39,077 nt of DNA from Nitrobacter sp. 62-13 (GCF_001896955.1 NZ_MKRN01000199.1:1-39077), one strand, 5' to 3'; shown: positions 1-8,597, counted from the stretch's first letter. Notes: a model not told the origin generated them from the letters alone. Numbers and translations are program-made.

Positions 1-333
1 CAGGATGCTCATGACCTGCGGCATGAAAATCCACGCCACGACGAGCAGAACGACCTGGGACAGGAACAGCAGCGTGAAGATGCGATTGGCGAACAGTCGC
101 GCCGAGGCATCGCCACCCTCGCCATGAACGTGCGCGTAGGCCGGAACGAATGCCGCGTTGAAGGCTCCCTCGGCGAAAATCGCGCGGAAATGATTGGGCA
201 GCCGCAACGCGACGAAGAAGGCATCCGCGACCGGCCCGGCGCCGAGAACCGCGGCAAGCACGATGTCGCGCGCAAACCCCGTCAGCCGCGAGAGCAGCGT
301 ATATCCGCCGACGGTGAAAATGCGTCCAAGCAT
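1..333 (-). CDS. murJ: MurJ lipid II flippase, N-terminal part (gene runs off the left edge)
   Basis: The reverse strand from an ATG at 333 reads without a stop to the window edge (111 codons), starting MLGRIFTVGGYTLLSRLTGF and continuing with ARDIVLAAVLGAGPVADAFF and FRAIFAEGAFNAAFVPAYA. These are the hallmark first two membrane segments of MurJ/MviN, with the conserved RLPN and AEGAFN stretches. The family moves lipid-linked peptidoglycan precursor across the inner membrane. The ORF track missed it and lists only a shadow here (9..275). No strong ribosome site is visible before the ATG. It follows the aminotransferase gene by 43 bases in the same direction. Only the first fifth of the usual length of about 510 residues is present because of the window edge. 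Confidence 0.93.
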   Translation of the reverse strand, partial: MLGRIFTVGGYTLLSRLTGFARDIVLAAVLGAGPVADAFFVALRLPNHFRAIFAEGAFNAAFVPAYAHVHGEGGDASARLFANRIFTLLFLSQVVLLVVAWIFMPQVMSIL

Positions 334-376
334 GCGGCGTTTCTACAGGATCGCCTCCCGGCGCAAAATGGCGAAA

Positions 377-1525
377 TCAGTTCGCAAGCACGGCGCGCAC
401 AGCCTCGATGATCCGCTCCTGGGTCAATTCATCGAGATAGGCATGCATCGGCAGGCTGATGACCTCGCGCGACAGCCTTTCGCTGACGGCAAGACCTGCG
501 GCGGCGATCGGGAAACTCCGGTACGCGGTCTGCTGATGCAGCGACTTCGGGTAGTAGATCGCCGTCGGAATGCCTTGCGCCTTCAGCGCGGAGGCCAGCG
601 CCTCGCGGCCTCCGTCCGGGAGGCGGATGGTGTACTGCGCCCATACCGACGTGCAATCCGCCGCCACGCGGGGCACGATCGCAACGTCCCCGAGAGCTTC
701 GTTGTAACGCCGCGCCGCCGTGTCCCGCGCTGCGATCTCGTCGGGAAAGACCTCGAGCTTCTCGATCAGAATCGCGGCCTGAATCGTATCGAGGCGCCCG
801 GTCAGGCCCAGCCGTACGTTGTCGTACCGATCAGACCCCTGCCCGTGCACGCGCACGCTGCGCAGCGTGTCCGCCAGTTCGTCATCGTCGGTGAAGATCG
901 CGCCGCCGTCGCCGTAGCAGCCGAGCGGCTTGGCGGGGAAGAAGCTGGTCGCGGTCGCAAGGCCGAACGTGCCCAGCCGTTTCCCCTTGTAGGTCGCGCC
1001 GAATCCTTGCGCGGCGTCATCGAGAACGAACATGCCCTCGGTCGCGGCCACCGCTGCGATCGCATCGTGATCGGCGGGCTGACCGAACAGGTCGACGGGA
1101 ATGATGGCCCTCGGCCTGAGGCCCTGCGTTTTCGCGACCGCGATGCCGCTCTTCAGCGAGTCCACATCGATATTGAATGTCGTCTCATCGACATCGACAA
1201 ACACCGGCGTGGCGCCGAGCAGCGCCACGACCTCGCCGGTCGCGCAGAATGTGAACGTCGGACAGATCACCGCGTCGCCGGGTCCGACGTTTTTCGCCAG
1301 CAGCACCATCAGCAGCGCGTCGGTGCCGCTGGCGCAGGCTACCACATGCTTCGCGCCGCTGAACGTGGCCAGATCGGCTTCCAGGCGCGCGACTTCGGGA
1401 CCGTTGATGAACTGGCAATGCGTCAGAACCCGCGCAACCGCATCGTCGATACGCTTGCCGAGACGACGGCGCTGTTCGACGATATCAATAAATGGAATCG
1501 CCTTTGCAGGCATGTGCTGCTGCAT
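377..1525 (-). CDS. DegT/DnrJ/EryC1 sugar-nucleotide aminotransferase (GnnB- or WbpE-like)
   Basis: A 382-residue PLP enzyme of the DegT/DnrJ/EryC1/StrS family, which transaminates keto-sugar nucleotides. Visible motifs are ASGTDAL (about 65-71, cofactor phosphate), VLDDAAQ (about 167-173, Asp to the pyridine nitrogen) and SFFPAKPLGCYGDGG with the Schiff-base lysine near 199. The start is well supported: AGAGGA lies just upstream of the ATG. The gene begins 16 bases after the Gfo/Idh oxidoreductase, so the two are probably one transcript. That pairing is known for GnnA/GnnB (UDP-GlcNAc to UDP-GlcNAc3N for amide-rich lipid A) and for WbpB/WbpE (diacetyl-mannuronate pathway). Lipid A of Bradyrhizobium, Rhodopseudomonas and Nitrobacter is known to contain 2,3-diamino-2,3-dideoxyglucose, so I favour the GnnB role. 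The fold is certain; the substrate is inferred. Confidence 0.9.
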   Translation of the reverse strand: MQQHMPAKAIPFIDIVEQRRRLGKRIDDAVARVLTHCQFINGPEVARLEADLATFSGAKHVVACASGTDALLMVLLAKNVGPGDAVICPTFTFCATGEVVALLGATPVFVDVDETTFNIDVDSLKSGIAVAKTQGLRPRAIIPVDLFGQPADHDAIAAVAATEGMFVLDDAAQGFGATYKGKRLGTFGLATATSFFPAKPLGCYGDGGAIFTDDDELADTLRSVRVHGQGSDRYDNVRLGLTGRLDTIQAAILIEKLEVFPDEIAARDTAARRYNEALGDVAIVPRVAADCTSVWAQYTIRLPDGGREALASALKAQGIPTAIYYPKSLHQQTAYRSFPIAAAGLAVSERLSREVISLPMHAYLDELTQERIIEAVRAVLAN

Positions 1526-1541
1526 TCAGTCCTCTGGACGA

Positions 1542-2552
1542 TCAGCCGGCGACGCGGCGCGGGGCCGGCCGCACCGGCGGCGCGACGGAAGACGGCGCTT
1601 CAAGGCACTTGATCGCGATCTCGAGGCTGGCGACGCCTTCGCCGCCGCTCACCGCCGGAGCCTTACCCGAGCGCACCGCATCGACAAACGCAATCAGTTC
1701 GGCGCGCAGGGGCTCATCATGGCCGACCGGAAGGTGGCGCATGGAGTAACTGCCGTCCGGCTGGAATCCGAAGCATTCGGTGACCTGGCGGGTCAGCAGA
1801 TCGCCCATGATGTATTTGCCGCGGGTGGCGACCGTGACGTTGCGGGCCTTGAACGGCGTCAGCCAGTTCGTATTGATATGCGCGAGCACACCCGATGCGG
1901 TCCGGAACTGAAGCAGCGCGATATCCTCGCGCTCGGCGACGGCGCTGGAAAGCTGGGGCTGCACGTCGATGATTTCGGATCCGGTAAACCAGCGGATCAG
2001 GTCGATGTCATGCACGGCGAGGTCGATCACGACGCCGACATTCGACATGCGCGGCGGGAATGGACCGACGCGCGTGATCGCGATCGAGAGAATATCCTCG
2101 CCCCGGATCGCCTGCTTGATGGCGGCGACCGCCGGATTGAAGCGTTCGACATGCCCGACCATCAGGGTCAGGCCGGCGCGTTGAGCGGCGGTGACGATCT
2201 TGCAGCCTTCCTCCACCGTCGAGGCGATCGGCTTCTCGACCAGAACGTGAACGCCGCGCTCGATGCAGGCCAGCGCCAGCTCGCAATGAAGGTGTGTCGG
2301 CGCGGCGATGGTAACCGCGTCGACGCCGGCCGCCATCAGTTCGTCGAACGTCCCGAACGTCCGGCACCCGATCAGTTCGCTCGCACGAGCGCGGTGCGCG
2401 GGCAAGGGATCAACGATGCCGGCGAGCCTGACGCCGGCGAGGCCGGCCAGTACGCGACCGTGATTGCTGCCCATGATACCGGCGCCTATCACGCCGACAC
2501 GCAGCACACGCTCCGACCCTGCAGTTTTCAATGCAGATGGCTTCGAACTCAT
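1542..2552 (-). CDS. Gfo/Idh/MocA family sugar-nucleotide oxidoreductase (GnnA- or WbpB-like)
   Basis: A 336-residue NAD(P)-dependent oxidoreductase. It has the N-terminal Rossmann motif VGVIGAGIMGSNHGR (about 19-33), the family EKP motif (LVEKPIAS, about 104-111), and the C-terminal alpha/beta domain that includes VVIDLAVHDIDLIRWF with the active-site histidine. Such enzymes oxidise a sugar hydroxyl, in the GnnA and WbpB/WlbA branches the 3-OH of a UDP-HexNAc. The downstream aminotransferase, 16 bases away, would then place an amino group at that carbon. No UDP-GlcNAc 6-dehydrogenase or other Wbp-type partner adjoins the pair, which slightly favours a GnnA role in lipid A over an O-antigen uronate pathway. 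The first 15 residues precede the Rossmann fold, so a slightly later start is possible. Confidence 0.88.
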   Translation of the reverse strand: MSSKPSALKTAGSERVLRVGVIGAGIMGSNHGRVLAGLAGVRLAGIVDPLPAHRARASELIGCRTFGTFDELMAAGVDAVTIAAPTHLHCELALACIERGVHVLVEKPIASTVEEGCKIVTAAQRAGLTLMVGHVERFNPAVAAIKQAIRGEDILSIAITRVGPFPPRMSNVGVVIDLAVHDIDLIRWFTGSEIIDVQPQLSSAVAEREDIALLQFRTASGVLAHINTNWLTPFKARNVTVATRGKYIMGDLLTRQVTECFGFQPDGSYSMRHLPVGHDEPLRAELIAFVDAVRSGKAPAVSGGEGVASLEIAIKCLEAPSSVAPPVRPAPRRVAG

Positions 2553-2775
2553 CAGATACCCCGAAATCGACTGGCCCAGGCGCCCCCCGAAGCCCGACCG
2601 TGCGCTCTCACTAGCACGCCATAACGAAAGTGGCGATTAGAGGAATAACAATCCCAACACGTTTTGATTCAAAGAATTACATGATACTTAAACTTGTAGG
2701 ACCTATGACGGCATCGCTGGAACAGGCTTGAACAGTGTTTCCACAGATTAGCTGATTCGCTCCTCGCGCGGCAGC

Positions 2776-4188
2776 TCAGCTTCGCTGATAGTCATCCTCG
2801 ATCCGGATGATGTCGTCCTCGCCGAGATAACTGCCGGTCTGCACTTCGATCAGTTCCAGAGGAATCTTGCCGGGGTTTTCCAGGCGGTGGGTAGCTCCGA
2901 TCGGAATATAGATCGATTCGTTCTCATGCACGGTCTTGACCAGATCATCGACCGTCACTCGCGCGGCACCCCGGACCACGATCCAGTGCTCCGAGCGATG
3001 ATGATGTTTTTGCAGCGACAACCGCTCGCCGGCCTTCACGGTGATGTGCTTGACCTGGTGCCGCTCGCCCCTGTCGATCGACTGATAGGCTCCCCACGGC
3101 CGATGGACCCGAAGATGGTCTTCGGTAACCTGCGGCGCGACAGTCTTCAACTTCGCGACCAGACGTTTCAGCCCGTTGGCGTCCTTCTGGCGTGACACCA
3201 GCACGGCGTCCGGCGTCGCCACCACCACGAGATCGTCGACGCCTTCCAGCGCGACCAGCGCTCTGTCGGTCGAGATGTTGCAGTTGCGGGAATTCTCGAA
3301 CACGGCGGGGCCTTGCGCCGCGTTGCCCTCGCCATCCTTGTCCGACAATTCCCACACTGCGTGCCACGATCCGACATCCGACCAGCCGCAATCGACGGGC
3401 ACCACGGCGGCAAGTGCGGTCTTTTCCATCACCGCGTAATCGATGGAAGTCGCCTGCGCCTTCGCGAAGGCATCGGAGTCGAGCGTGACGAAGCCAAGAT
3501 CCCGTCCGGCATGGGACACGGCATCCGACACCGCTCGAACGCTGTCGGGATCGACGCTGCGATATTCATCGAGCAGCACCGCCGCGCGAAACATGAAGTT
3601 GCCGCTGTTCCAGAGATATCCCGCCTCGACATATCCCGCAGCGGTCTGCGGGTCCGGCTTCTCGACGAACGTCGTCACCGCGCGCACCTCGCCCGCGATC
3701 GCTGCGCCGGGGCTGATATAGCCGTACTCGGTCGCCGCCCGCTCCGGCCGGACGCCGAAGGTCACGATGCGTCCGGCATTCGCGGCGGCGAGGCCCTGGC
3801 GGCAGGCTGAGACGAACGCTTCGGTATCACACACCACATGATCCGCAGCCAGCGCGAGCACGACGGCGGCGTTGTCGCGCGTCTGCGCGAAAATGGCTCC
3901 CGCGGCGATCGCCGGTCCGGAATCGCGCCGCGCCGGCTCCAACAGGATGTCCGCCTCAAGCTCGATCTCCGCGAGTTGTTCCAGCACCATGAAACGGTAA
4001 GCGGCGTTGGTGATCACGATCGGCCGCTCGAACAGCGCCGGATCGGAAACCCGCCTCAGCGTATCCTGAAACGTCGAACGCACCCCGAACAACGGCAGAA
4101 ACTGTTTCGGACGGCCTTCCCGCGAGGCCGGCCATAGCCTGGTTCCCGCGCCGCCGCACATGACCAGAGGGATGATACGCTCACTCAC
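2776..4188 (-). CDS. manC: Mannose-1-phosphate guanylyltransferase / mannose-6-phosphate isomerase
   Basis: A bifunctional type II enzyme making mannose-6-P from fructose-6-P and GDP-mannose from mannose-1-P and GTP, for LPS or exopolysaccharide. The N-terminal nucleotidyltransferase shows CGGAGTRLWPASREGRPKQF, then TTFVEKPD and DCGWSDVGSW. The C-terminal cupin isomerase shows LQKHHHRSEHWIVVRG with its metal-binding histidines. The ORF track starts at an ATG at 4218 (480 residues), but no ribosome site precedes it. A GTG at 4188 has GGAGA eight bases upstream and gives 470 residues starting VSERIIPLVMCGG, close to the family norm, so I choose it. The gene stands alone between two intergenic gaps, one of which (4219-4458) is repeat-rich. 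Confidence 0.95.
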   Translation of the reverse strand: MSERIIPLVMCGGAGTRLWPASREGRPKQFLPLFGVRSTFQDTLRRVSDPALFERPIVITNAAYRFMVLEQLAEIELEADILLEPARRDSGPAIAAGAIFAQTRDNAAVVLALAADHVVCDTEAFVSACRQGLAAANAGRIVTFGVRPERAATEYGYISPGAAIAGEVRAVTTFVEKPDPQTAAGYVEAGYLWNSGNFMFRAAVLLDEYRSVDPDSVRAVSDAVSHAGRDLGFVTLDSDAFAKAQATSIDYAVMEKTALAAVVPVDCGWSDVGSWHAVWELSDKDGEGNAAQGPAVFENSRNCNISTDRALVALEGVDDLVVVATPDAVLVSRQKDANGLKRLVAKLKTVAPQVTEDHLRVHRPWGAYQSIDRGERHQVKHITVKAGERLSLQKHHHRSEHWIVVRGAARVTVDDLVKTVHENESIYIPIGATHRLENPGKIPLELIEVQTGSYLGEDDIIRIEDDYQRS

Positions 4189-4220
4189 AACACCATCTCC
4201 ACGTTCTGATGTGTCCATGA

Positions 4221-4278
4221 AAGCGGGACGAGGAAAAGTGTATAGCGGTTTTCCGCCCGCGATCCCGCTCTAAAACAT
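4221..4278. repeat. Dispersed intergenic repeat, 'aaaccgc' family
   Basis: A segment with the string GGAAAAGTGTATAGCGGTTT and partly self-complementary ends (GCGGGAC / GATCCCGC). I recognise it as a variant of a very common alphaproteobacterial intergenic repeat. A diverged relative lies at 24424-24480. It abuts the 5' side of manC. Confidence 0.5.
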
Positions 4279-4363
4279 TGGAATGGATAACCGTCCGTTC
4301 GGGCGTTCGCCCGGCGGCGCTGGATCGGCGGCATGACGCGAGCCGCAGCCACATTCGTTGAGC

Positions 4364-4432
4364 GAATTTGACATTCGCTACCCACGTTGCAGCCAATCCG
4401 GCAAGCGAAGACCAAATTCAAAACTCCACTGG
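4364..4432. repeat. Palindromic repeat family E, copy 2 (left arm truncated)
   Basis: The right arm carries CAAATTCAAAACTCCACTGG, whose reverse complement occurs exactly at 11433-11452. The left arm keeps GAATTTGACATTCGC, identical to 11446-11460. The copy at 11433-11506 has both arms complete, so this one has lost the outer part of its left arm. It fills most of the gap between manC and the downstream epimerase gene. Confidence 0.8.
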
Positions 4433-4458
4433 AAACAGGATACAAAAAATTAGAACCA

Positions 4459-5469
4459 TTATCCGACCCGATGATAACGAGAATACCAGGCGGCAAAACG
4501 ATGGATGCCGTCTTCAAGCGATGTCGAAGGACGGAAACCGACGTCGCGCGTGAGATCGTCGATATCTGCGAACGTGGCTTGCACATCGCCAGGCTGCATG
4601 GGGAGCATCTCCTTTTGCACCGTCCGTCCAAATTCCTTCTCCAGGAGCGTCACGACGCTCGTCAGTTCCGCCGGCTTGTTGTTGCCGATGTTGTAGATTC
4701 GCCATGGAGCTGAACTCGTTCCCGGATCCCGAGCGCCGGTCGGTTCGCCGCGCGGAACATGATCGATCAGGCGGATAACGGCTTCAACGACATCGTCGAC
4801 ATAGGTGAAATCCCGCCGCATGTTGCCGTGATTGAACAGCCTGATCGGCTGCCCGCCGACGATCGCGTCAGCGAACCTGTAGAGCGCCATGTCAGGCCGG
4901 TACCACGGACCATAGACCGTGAAGAAGCGCAGTCCCGTCATCGGCGTGCGATAAAGGTGGCTGTAGGCATGCGCCATCAGTTCGTTTGATTTCTTCGTGG
5001 CCGCATAAAGGCTGACCGGATGGTCGACGTTGTCGTGAACCGAAAACGGAAGCTTTGTGTTCGCGCCATAAACGGAGGAGGACGAAGCAAACAGCAGATG
5101 AGGACACTCGGCGTGCCGGCATCCTTCGAGGACATTGGCGAAAGCCGTGAGGTTTGAATCGACGTAGGCGTCCGGATTTTGCAACGAATAGCGCACGCCC
5201 GCCTGAGCTGCGAGATGGAGCACGACCGACAGGCGGTGTTCCGCGAACAGGGAAGCCGTTGCCGCGCGGTCGGCAAGATCGGCCTTGACGAACCGGAACC
5301 GCGGGTCCTTGCGCAGGATGTCGAGCCGGGCCTCCTTGAGCGCCGGATCGTAGTAGCTGTTGAGATTGTCGATTCCGACAACCCGGCTTCCCTCTTTCAG
5401 AAGCCGGCCGACGACATGGAATCCGATGAACCCCGCAGCGCCAGTAACCAGTATCGGGCGATCCGACAT
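4459..5469 (-). CDS. NAD-dependent epimerase, UDP-glucuronate 4-epimerase type (LspL/CapI-like)
   Basis: A 336-residue extended short-chain dehydrogenase. The NAD motif TGAAGFIGFHV is at about 9-19, the serine sits in FASSSSVYGAN, and the catalytic pair is in SLYAATKKSNE (YxxxK). The insert RFFTVYGPWYRPDMALYRF and the acidic-sugar-type sequence MRRDFTYVDDVVEAV match the UDP-glucuronate epimerases that make UDP-galacturonate for LPS core or capsule in rhizobia. The start is supported by GAGGAG four bases upstream of the ATG, and that site is duplicated (see findings). The gene diverges from the flippase-like gene to its right. Substrate choice between UDP-GlcA and related sugars cannot be settled from sequence. 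Confidence 0.88.
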   Translation of the reverse strand: MSDRPILVTGAAGFIGFHVVGRLLKEGSRVVGIDNLNSYYDPALKEARLDILRKDPRFRFVKADLADRAATASLFAEHRLSVVLHLAAQAGVRYSLQNPDAYVDSNLTAFANVLEGCRHAECPHLLFASSSSVYGANTKLPFSVHDNVDHPVSLYAATKKSNELMAHAYSHLYRTPMTGLRFFTVYGPWYRPDMALYRFADAIVGGQPIRLFNHGNMRRDFTYVDDVVEAVIRLIDHVPRGEPTGARDPGTSSAPWRIYNIGNNKPAELTSVVTLLEKEFGRTVQKEMLPMQPGDVQATFADIDDLTRDVGFRPSTSLEDGIHRFAAWYSRYHRVG

Positions 5470-5500
5470 TTCTCTCCTCAGGGCGTTCCCTCCTCAGGGT
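5470..5500 (-). promoter_or_regulatory. Tandemly duplicated ribosome binding site of the epimerase gene
   Basis: Read on the minus strand, CCCTGAGGAG occurs twice with eight bases between copies, and the second copy leads directly into AGAAATG. The proximal copy is at normal spacing; the distal copy is too far to position this ATG. Confidence 0.6.
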
Positions 5501-5702
5501 ATACGGGTCATGCCGGCCGCACAGCCCCGGCATAGGGGGTAGCCCGGGTTACTTTAACAAATGGCGTAGAAGGAGATCGCAGGGCGCCCTTGTCGCGCGA
5601 CTATTGCCAGACGCCGTCCAAAACCATACCAAGGCAGCAGGGCCACCGATTATCGTCCGAAAGGTTCCGGCGGCCAGCTTAATCCCGGCATATGCAAGCG
5701 CA

Positions 5703-6662
5703 ATGCGCCAGATCCTGCTTTCAACGGCAAAAATCCTGGTCTCGGCTGCCCTGCTCTACCTTGCGCTCCGCAAGGTCGATTTCTCGGACCTCGTCTCGCG
5801 CCTCGGCTTCGATGGCACAGGATGGATCGCGCTCGCCGTCGCCGTGACATTGCTGCAGGTCCTTGTCAGCGCCCTGCGCTGGCGGGAAATCAGCGCGGAC
5901 TGCGGTGCCCCGCTCTCGGTCGCGCGCGCGCTGCGCTATTGCATGATCGGCTCGTTCTTCAACCAGACGCTGCCCTCATCGATCGGCGGCGACGCCATGC
6001 GGCTGTGGCTGGTCGGACAGGGCCCGGCGGGCTGGCGGGCGGCGGCTTATTCGGTCTTCGTCGACCGCGCGATCGGCCTGATCGCGCTGGCCGTGCTGAT
6101 CTGCGTCAGTCTGCCATGGAGCTACCAGTTGATCGGCAATCCCCAGGGCCGGCTTGCGCTGCTGTTCGTCGATTGCGCCGCGCTGGCGGCCGGGGGCGGA
6201 TTCCTGCTTCTCGGCCGGCTGAACTGGCCCTGGCTCGGAACAATGAGAGCCCTGAACCATCTTCGCGCCTGTTCGCTCATCACCGGCCGAGCCATCTTCG
6301 GCCGCGAGCACCGGCTGAAGATTGCGTTTCTCTCGCTGTTCATCCATGTCCAGGCCGTCGTGATCGCATGGTGCGTCGTGCGGGCGATCGAGGCGCCGAT
6401 TCATTTCGGCGATCTCTTTTTGCTGGTTCCACCGGTCATGCTGATTACGATGATGCCGATTTCGATCGCCGGCTGGGGCGTGCGCGAGGCTTCCATGGCG
6501 CTGATCTTCGGATACGCCGGACTGGCGACCGGTGAAGGCGTCAATATCTCGCTGTTGTTCGGCGCGGTGTTTTTCCTCGTCGGCGTGCTCGGGGGACTCG
6601 TCTGGATCGTCAGCGTCGAAAGGGCCGAGAAGAAACCGGCGCCGATCGAACTGACGGAGTGA
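5703..6662 (+). CDS. Flippase-like integral membrane protein (lysylphosphatidylglycerol synthase TM / AglD family)
   Basis: About 319 residues with roughly eight hydrophobic segments and the family's signature stretches: QTLPSSIGGDAMRLW (about 100-114) and PVMLITMMPISIAGWGVREA near 270. The family (UPF0104, AglD/MprF membrane domain) is widespread in glycolipid and polysaccharide loci. Its biochemical activity is mostly unproven, with lipid flipping or glycosyl-lipid handling proposed. The ORF opens at 5604, but 33 residues without membrane character precede the ATG at 5703, where the first hydrophobic helix begins (MRQILLSTAKILVSAALLYL). I therefore choose the later start. It is convergent with the dehydratase gene, leaving only 27 bases between their stops. 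Confidence 0.85.
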   Translation: MRQILLSTAKILVSAALLYLALRKVDFSDLVSRLGFDGTGWIALAVAVTLLQVLVSALRWREISADCGAPLSVARALRYCMIGSFFNQTLPSSIGGDAMRLWLVGQGPAGWRAAAYSVFVDRAIGLIALAVLICVSLPWSYQLIGNPQGRLALLFVDCAALAAGGGFLLLGRLNWPWLGTMRALNHLRACSLITGRAIFGREHRLKIAFLSLFIHVQAVVIAWCVVRAIEAPIHFGDLFLLVPPVMLITMMPISIAGWGVREASMALIFGYAGLATGEGVNISLLFGAVFFLVGVLGGLVWIVSVERAEKKPAPIELTE

Positions 6663-6689
6663 TCTGTGGCGTTTTCGAGCAAGAGCCTG

Positions 6690-8597
6690 TCAGGGATGGG
6701 CCCCGAATTCGGGCACGGCATCCTTTAGCACCGAGCGGATCTTCGACTTGTCCTCGTTGGCAACGGCTTCTGCAAGAACCGCGATCCACCTGTGCAGCAC
6801 GTCCATCGGCGGCTCGTTCGGCTTTGCCGCCAGGATTCCCGGCAGGCCGATCTCGATCGTCGGCTCCTCGCTTGCGAACAGAATTTCATTCAACCGCTCG
6901 CCCGGCCGCACGCCGGTAAAGACGATTTCGATGTCGTGGTTGGGCTGCAGGCCGGACAGGCTGATCATGCGTTCGGCGAGATCGACGATCTTCACCGGCT
7001 GTCCCATGTTCAGGACGTACACCGATACGTCGTGCCGTTCCGGCATCGCCGCATGGCTCGCGGCGGTGATGACGAGATCGCAGGCTTCGCGAATCGTCAT
7101 GAAATAGCGAACCATGTCTGGATGCGTGACGGTCACCGGGCCGCCGGCCTCGATCTGCGCCTTGAATTTCGGCACCACCGACCCGTTCGAGGCCAGCACG
7201 TTGCCGAAGCGAACCGAAATCAGCCGCATCGGAATCTTGCCGTCGGTACGCTGGGCGAGTTCGCGGTCGAGCGCCTGGCAGTACATCTCGGCAAAACGCT
7301 TGGTCAGCCCGAGCATCGAGACCGGCTCGATCGCCTTGTCGGTCGAGATCATCACCATGGCTTCGGCGCCCGCCTCCAGCGCCGCATCGGCGACGTTGAC
7401 CGAGCCGAAGATGTTGGTCTTGACGCCTTCGCTCCAGTCCCGCTCGAGAATGGGCACGTGTTTGAGCGCCGCCGCATGAAACACGATGTCGGGCTTGAAT
7501 TCGCTCATCAGGCGTATCAGCCGCTCGCGGTCGCGGATGTCGGCGATGCGGCCTTCCACCACGGCGCCCCGGCTTCTGGTACCCAGCTCCTCCATGATCG
7601 CGTAGAGCGCGGGCTCCGAATTTTCGATGATCAGCAGCCGGCTCGCACCAAACGTCACGACACGTTTGCAGATTTCGGATCCGATCGACCCGCCGCCGCC
7701 GGTCACCACGACCGACTTGTCCTTGATCAGTCCGCCGAGCCGTTCATAGTCGATGGTACGGCTCGGGCGAAGCAGGAGATCTTCGACGGCGACGGGCGTC
7801 AGGCGCGGAATATCGCCTTCCTCGCCAAGCGACGGCAACCGGCTGACCTTGAGGCCGAGCTTGCGGCCCCGCGCCAGAACAGCCTCCGGCTGGGCTTCGG
7901 GCTCGAACGCCGAGGGCGTCATGATGATGCGCTCGATCGGGCTGCGCCGCTCGGCAAAGTCCTTGATCACGTCCTCGAGTTTGTCTACTGCGCCAAGGAC
8001 CGGAACCCCGCGTATCGTCTGGCCGATGTCGGCCGCCGACGGCGACAGCAGGCCGACCGGCCGCAAGCGCTTGACCGCCCCGCTCTCGACCGAGCGCAAG
8101 AGAATTTCGGCATCGGCTGCGCGGCCGACCACGATGGCAGGCGTCGCGTCGTCGGCCTTGACGTGAACAAGGGTCCGCTTGTAGCGGAAATACCGATAGG
8201 TAAAGCGTGTGGCCGCGAGCAGGAATATCTGCAACAGCCAGTACAGTATGATCGTCTTCTTTCCAAGAAAGAACGTGCCGTAGAAATTGGGCGCGATGAC
8301 AACGTAGTCGAAGACGAGAACGACAAATCCCAGAATCGAGGATGCCTTGACGATGTTGAGGGCGTCCACAAGGGAAATGAACCGCCATTTCGTCGTCGTC
8401 AGGTTGAAGACATGAAAGACGACGAAACTGATGACCAGGAAGTAGGGCAGCGCCTTCAGGAGCAACGGCAGGCGCAGCGCAAGTTCTCGATCGTCAAAAC
8501 GGAAATAGCAGCTCACCAGCAGCGCTGCCACGACCGTCATCAGGTCATGCAGCGCGATCAGGATATTTCGCGAGGTAAACTTTCGACGCGGAGTCAT
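6690..8597 (-). CDS. Membrane-bound nucleoside-diphosphate-sugar 4,6-dehydratase (WbpM/CapD/FlaA1-like)
   Basis: A 635-residue protein. Four N-terminal membrane segments lie within about residues 10-135, followed by a CoA-binding-like Rossmann domain. The C-terminal extended SDR has VVTGGGGSIGSEICKRV (near 298), HAAALKHVPILE and STDKAIEPVSMLGLTKR. This layout is that of WbpM/CapD, inner-membrane UDP-GlcNAc 4,6-dehydratases that start QuiNAc, FucNAc or bacillosamine synthesis for O-antigen or capsule. In classical members Tyr (PseB/FlaA1) or Met (WbpM) stands four residues before the active-site lysine; here that place is Leu and a Met lies one residue earlier. Full length for the long form of the family. 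No other O-antigen genes adjoin it. Confidence 0.92.
   Translation of the reverse strand: MTPRRKFTSRNILIALHDLMTVVAALLVSCYFRFDDRELALRLPLLLKALPYFLVISFVVFHVFNLTTTKWRFISLVDALNIVKASSILGFVVLVFDYVVIAPNFYGTFFLGKKTIILYWLLQIFLLAATRFTYRYFRYKRTLVHVKADDATPAIVVGRAADAEILLRSVESGAVKRLRPVGLLSPSAADIGQTIRGVPVLGAVDKLEDVIKDFAERRSPIERIIMTPSAFEPEAQPEAVLARGRKLGLKVSRLPSLGEEGDIPRLTPVAVEDLLLRPSRTIDYERLGGLIKDKSVVVTGGGGSIGSEICKRVVTFGASRLLIIENSEPALYAIMEELGTRSRGAVVEGRIADIRDRERLIRLMSEFKPDIVFHAAALKHVPILERDWSEGVKTNIFGSVNVADAALEAGAEAMVMISTDKAIEPVSMLGLTKRFAEMYCQALDRELAQRTDGKIPMRLISVRFGNVLASNGSVVPKFKAQIEAGGPVTVTHPDMVRYFMTIREACDLVITAASHAAMPERHDVSVYVLNMGQPVKIVDLAERMISLSGLQPNHDIEIVFTGVRPGERLNEILFASEEPTIEIGLPGILAAKPNEPPMDVLHRWIAVLAEAVANEDKSKIRSVLKDAVPEFGAHP

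Noticed and set aside
194-1612. Plus-strand ORF of 472 residues, and similar long antisense ORFs (6792..8702, 8596..9837, 9924..11297, 14341..16206, 16182..18086, 19394..20668)
   Set aside because: All mirror well-identified genes on the other strand and show no domain motifs.
4185-4631. Minus-strand ORF of 148 residues across the manC-epimerase gap
   Set aside because: It reads through palindromic repeats and overlaps both neighbours; no protein-like features.
4459-8597. A horizontally acquired O-antigen island
   Set aside because: Base composition and codon style of these genes match their neighbours, no transposase or integrase is present, and only a few polysaccharide genes occur together.
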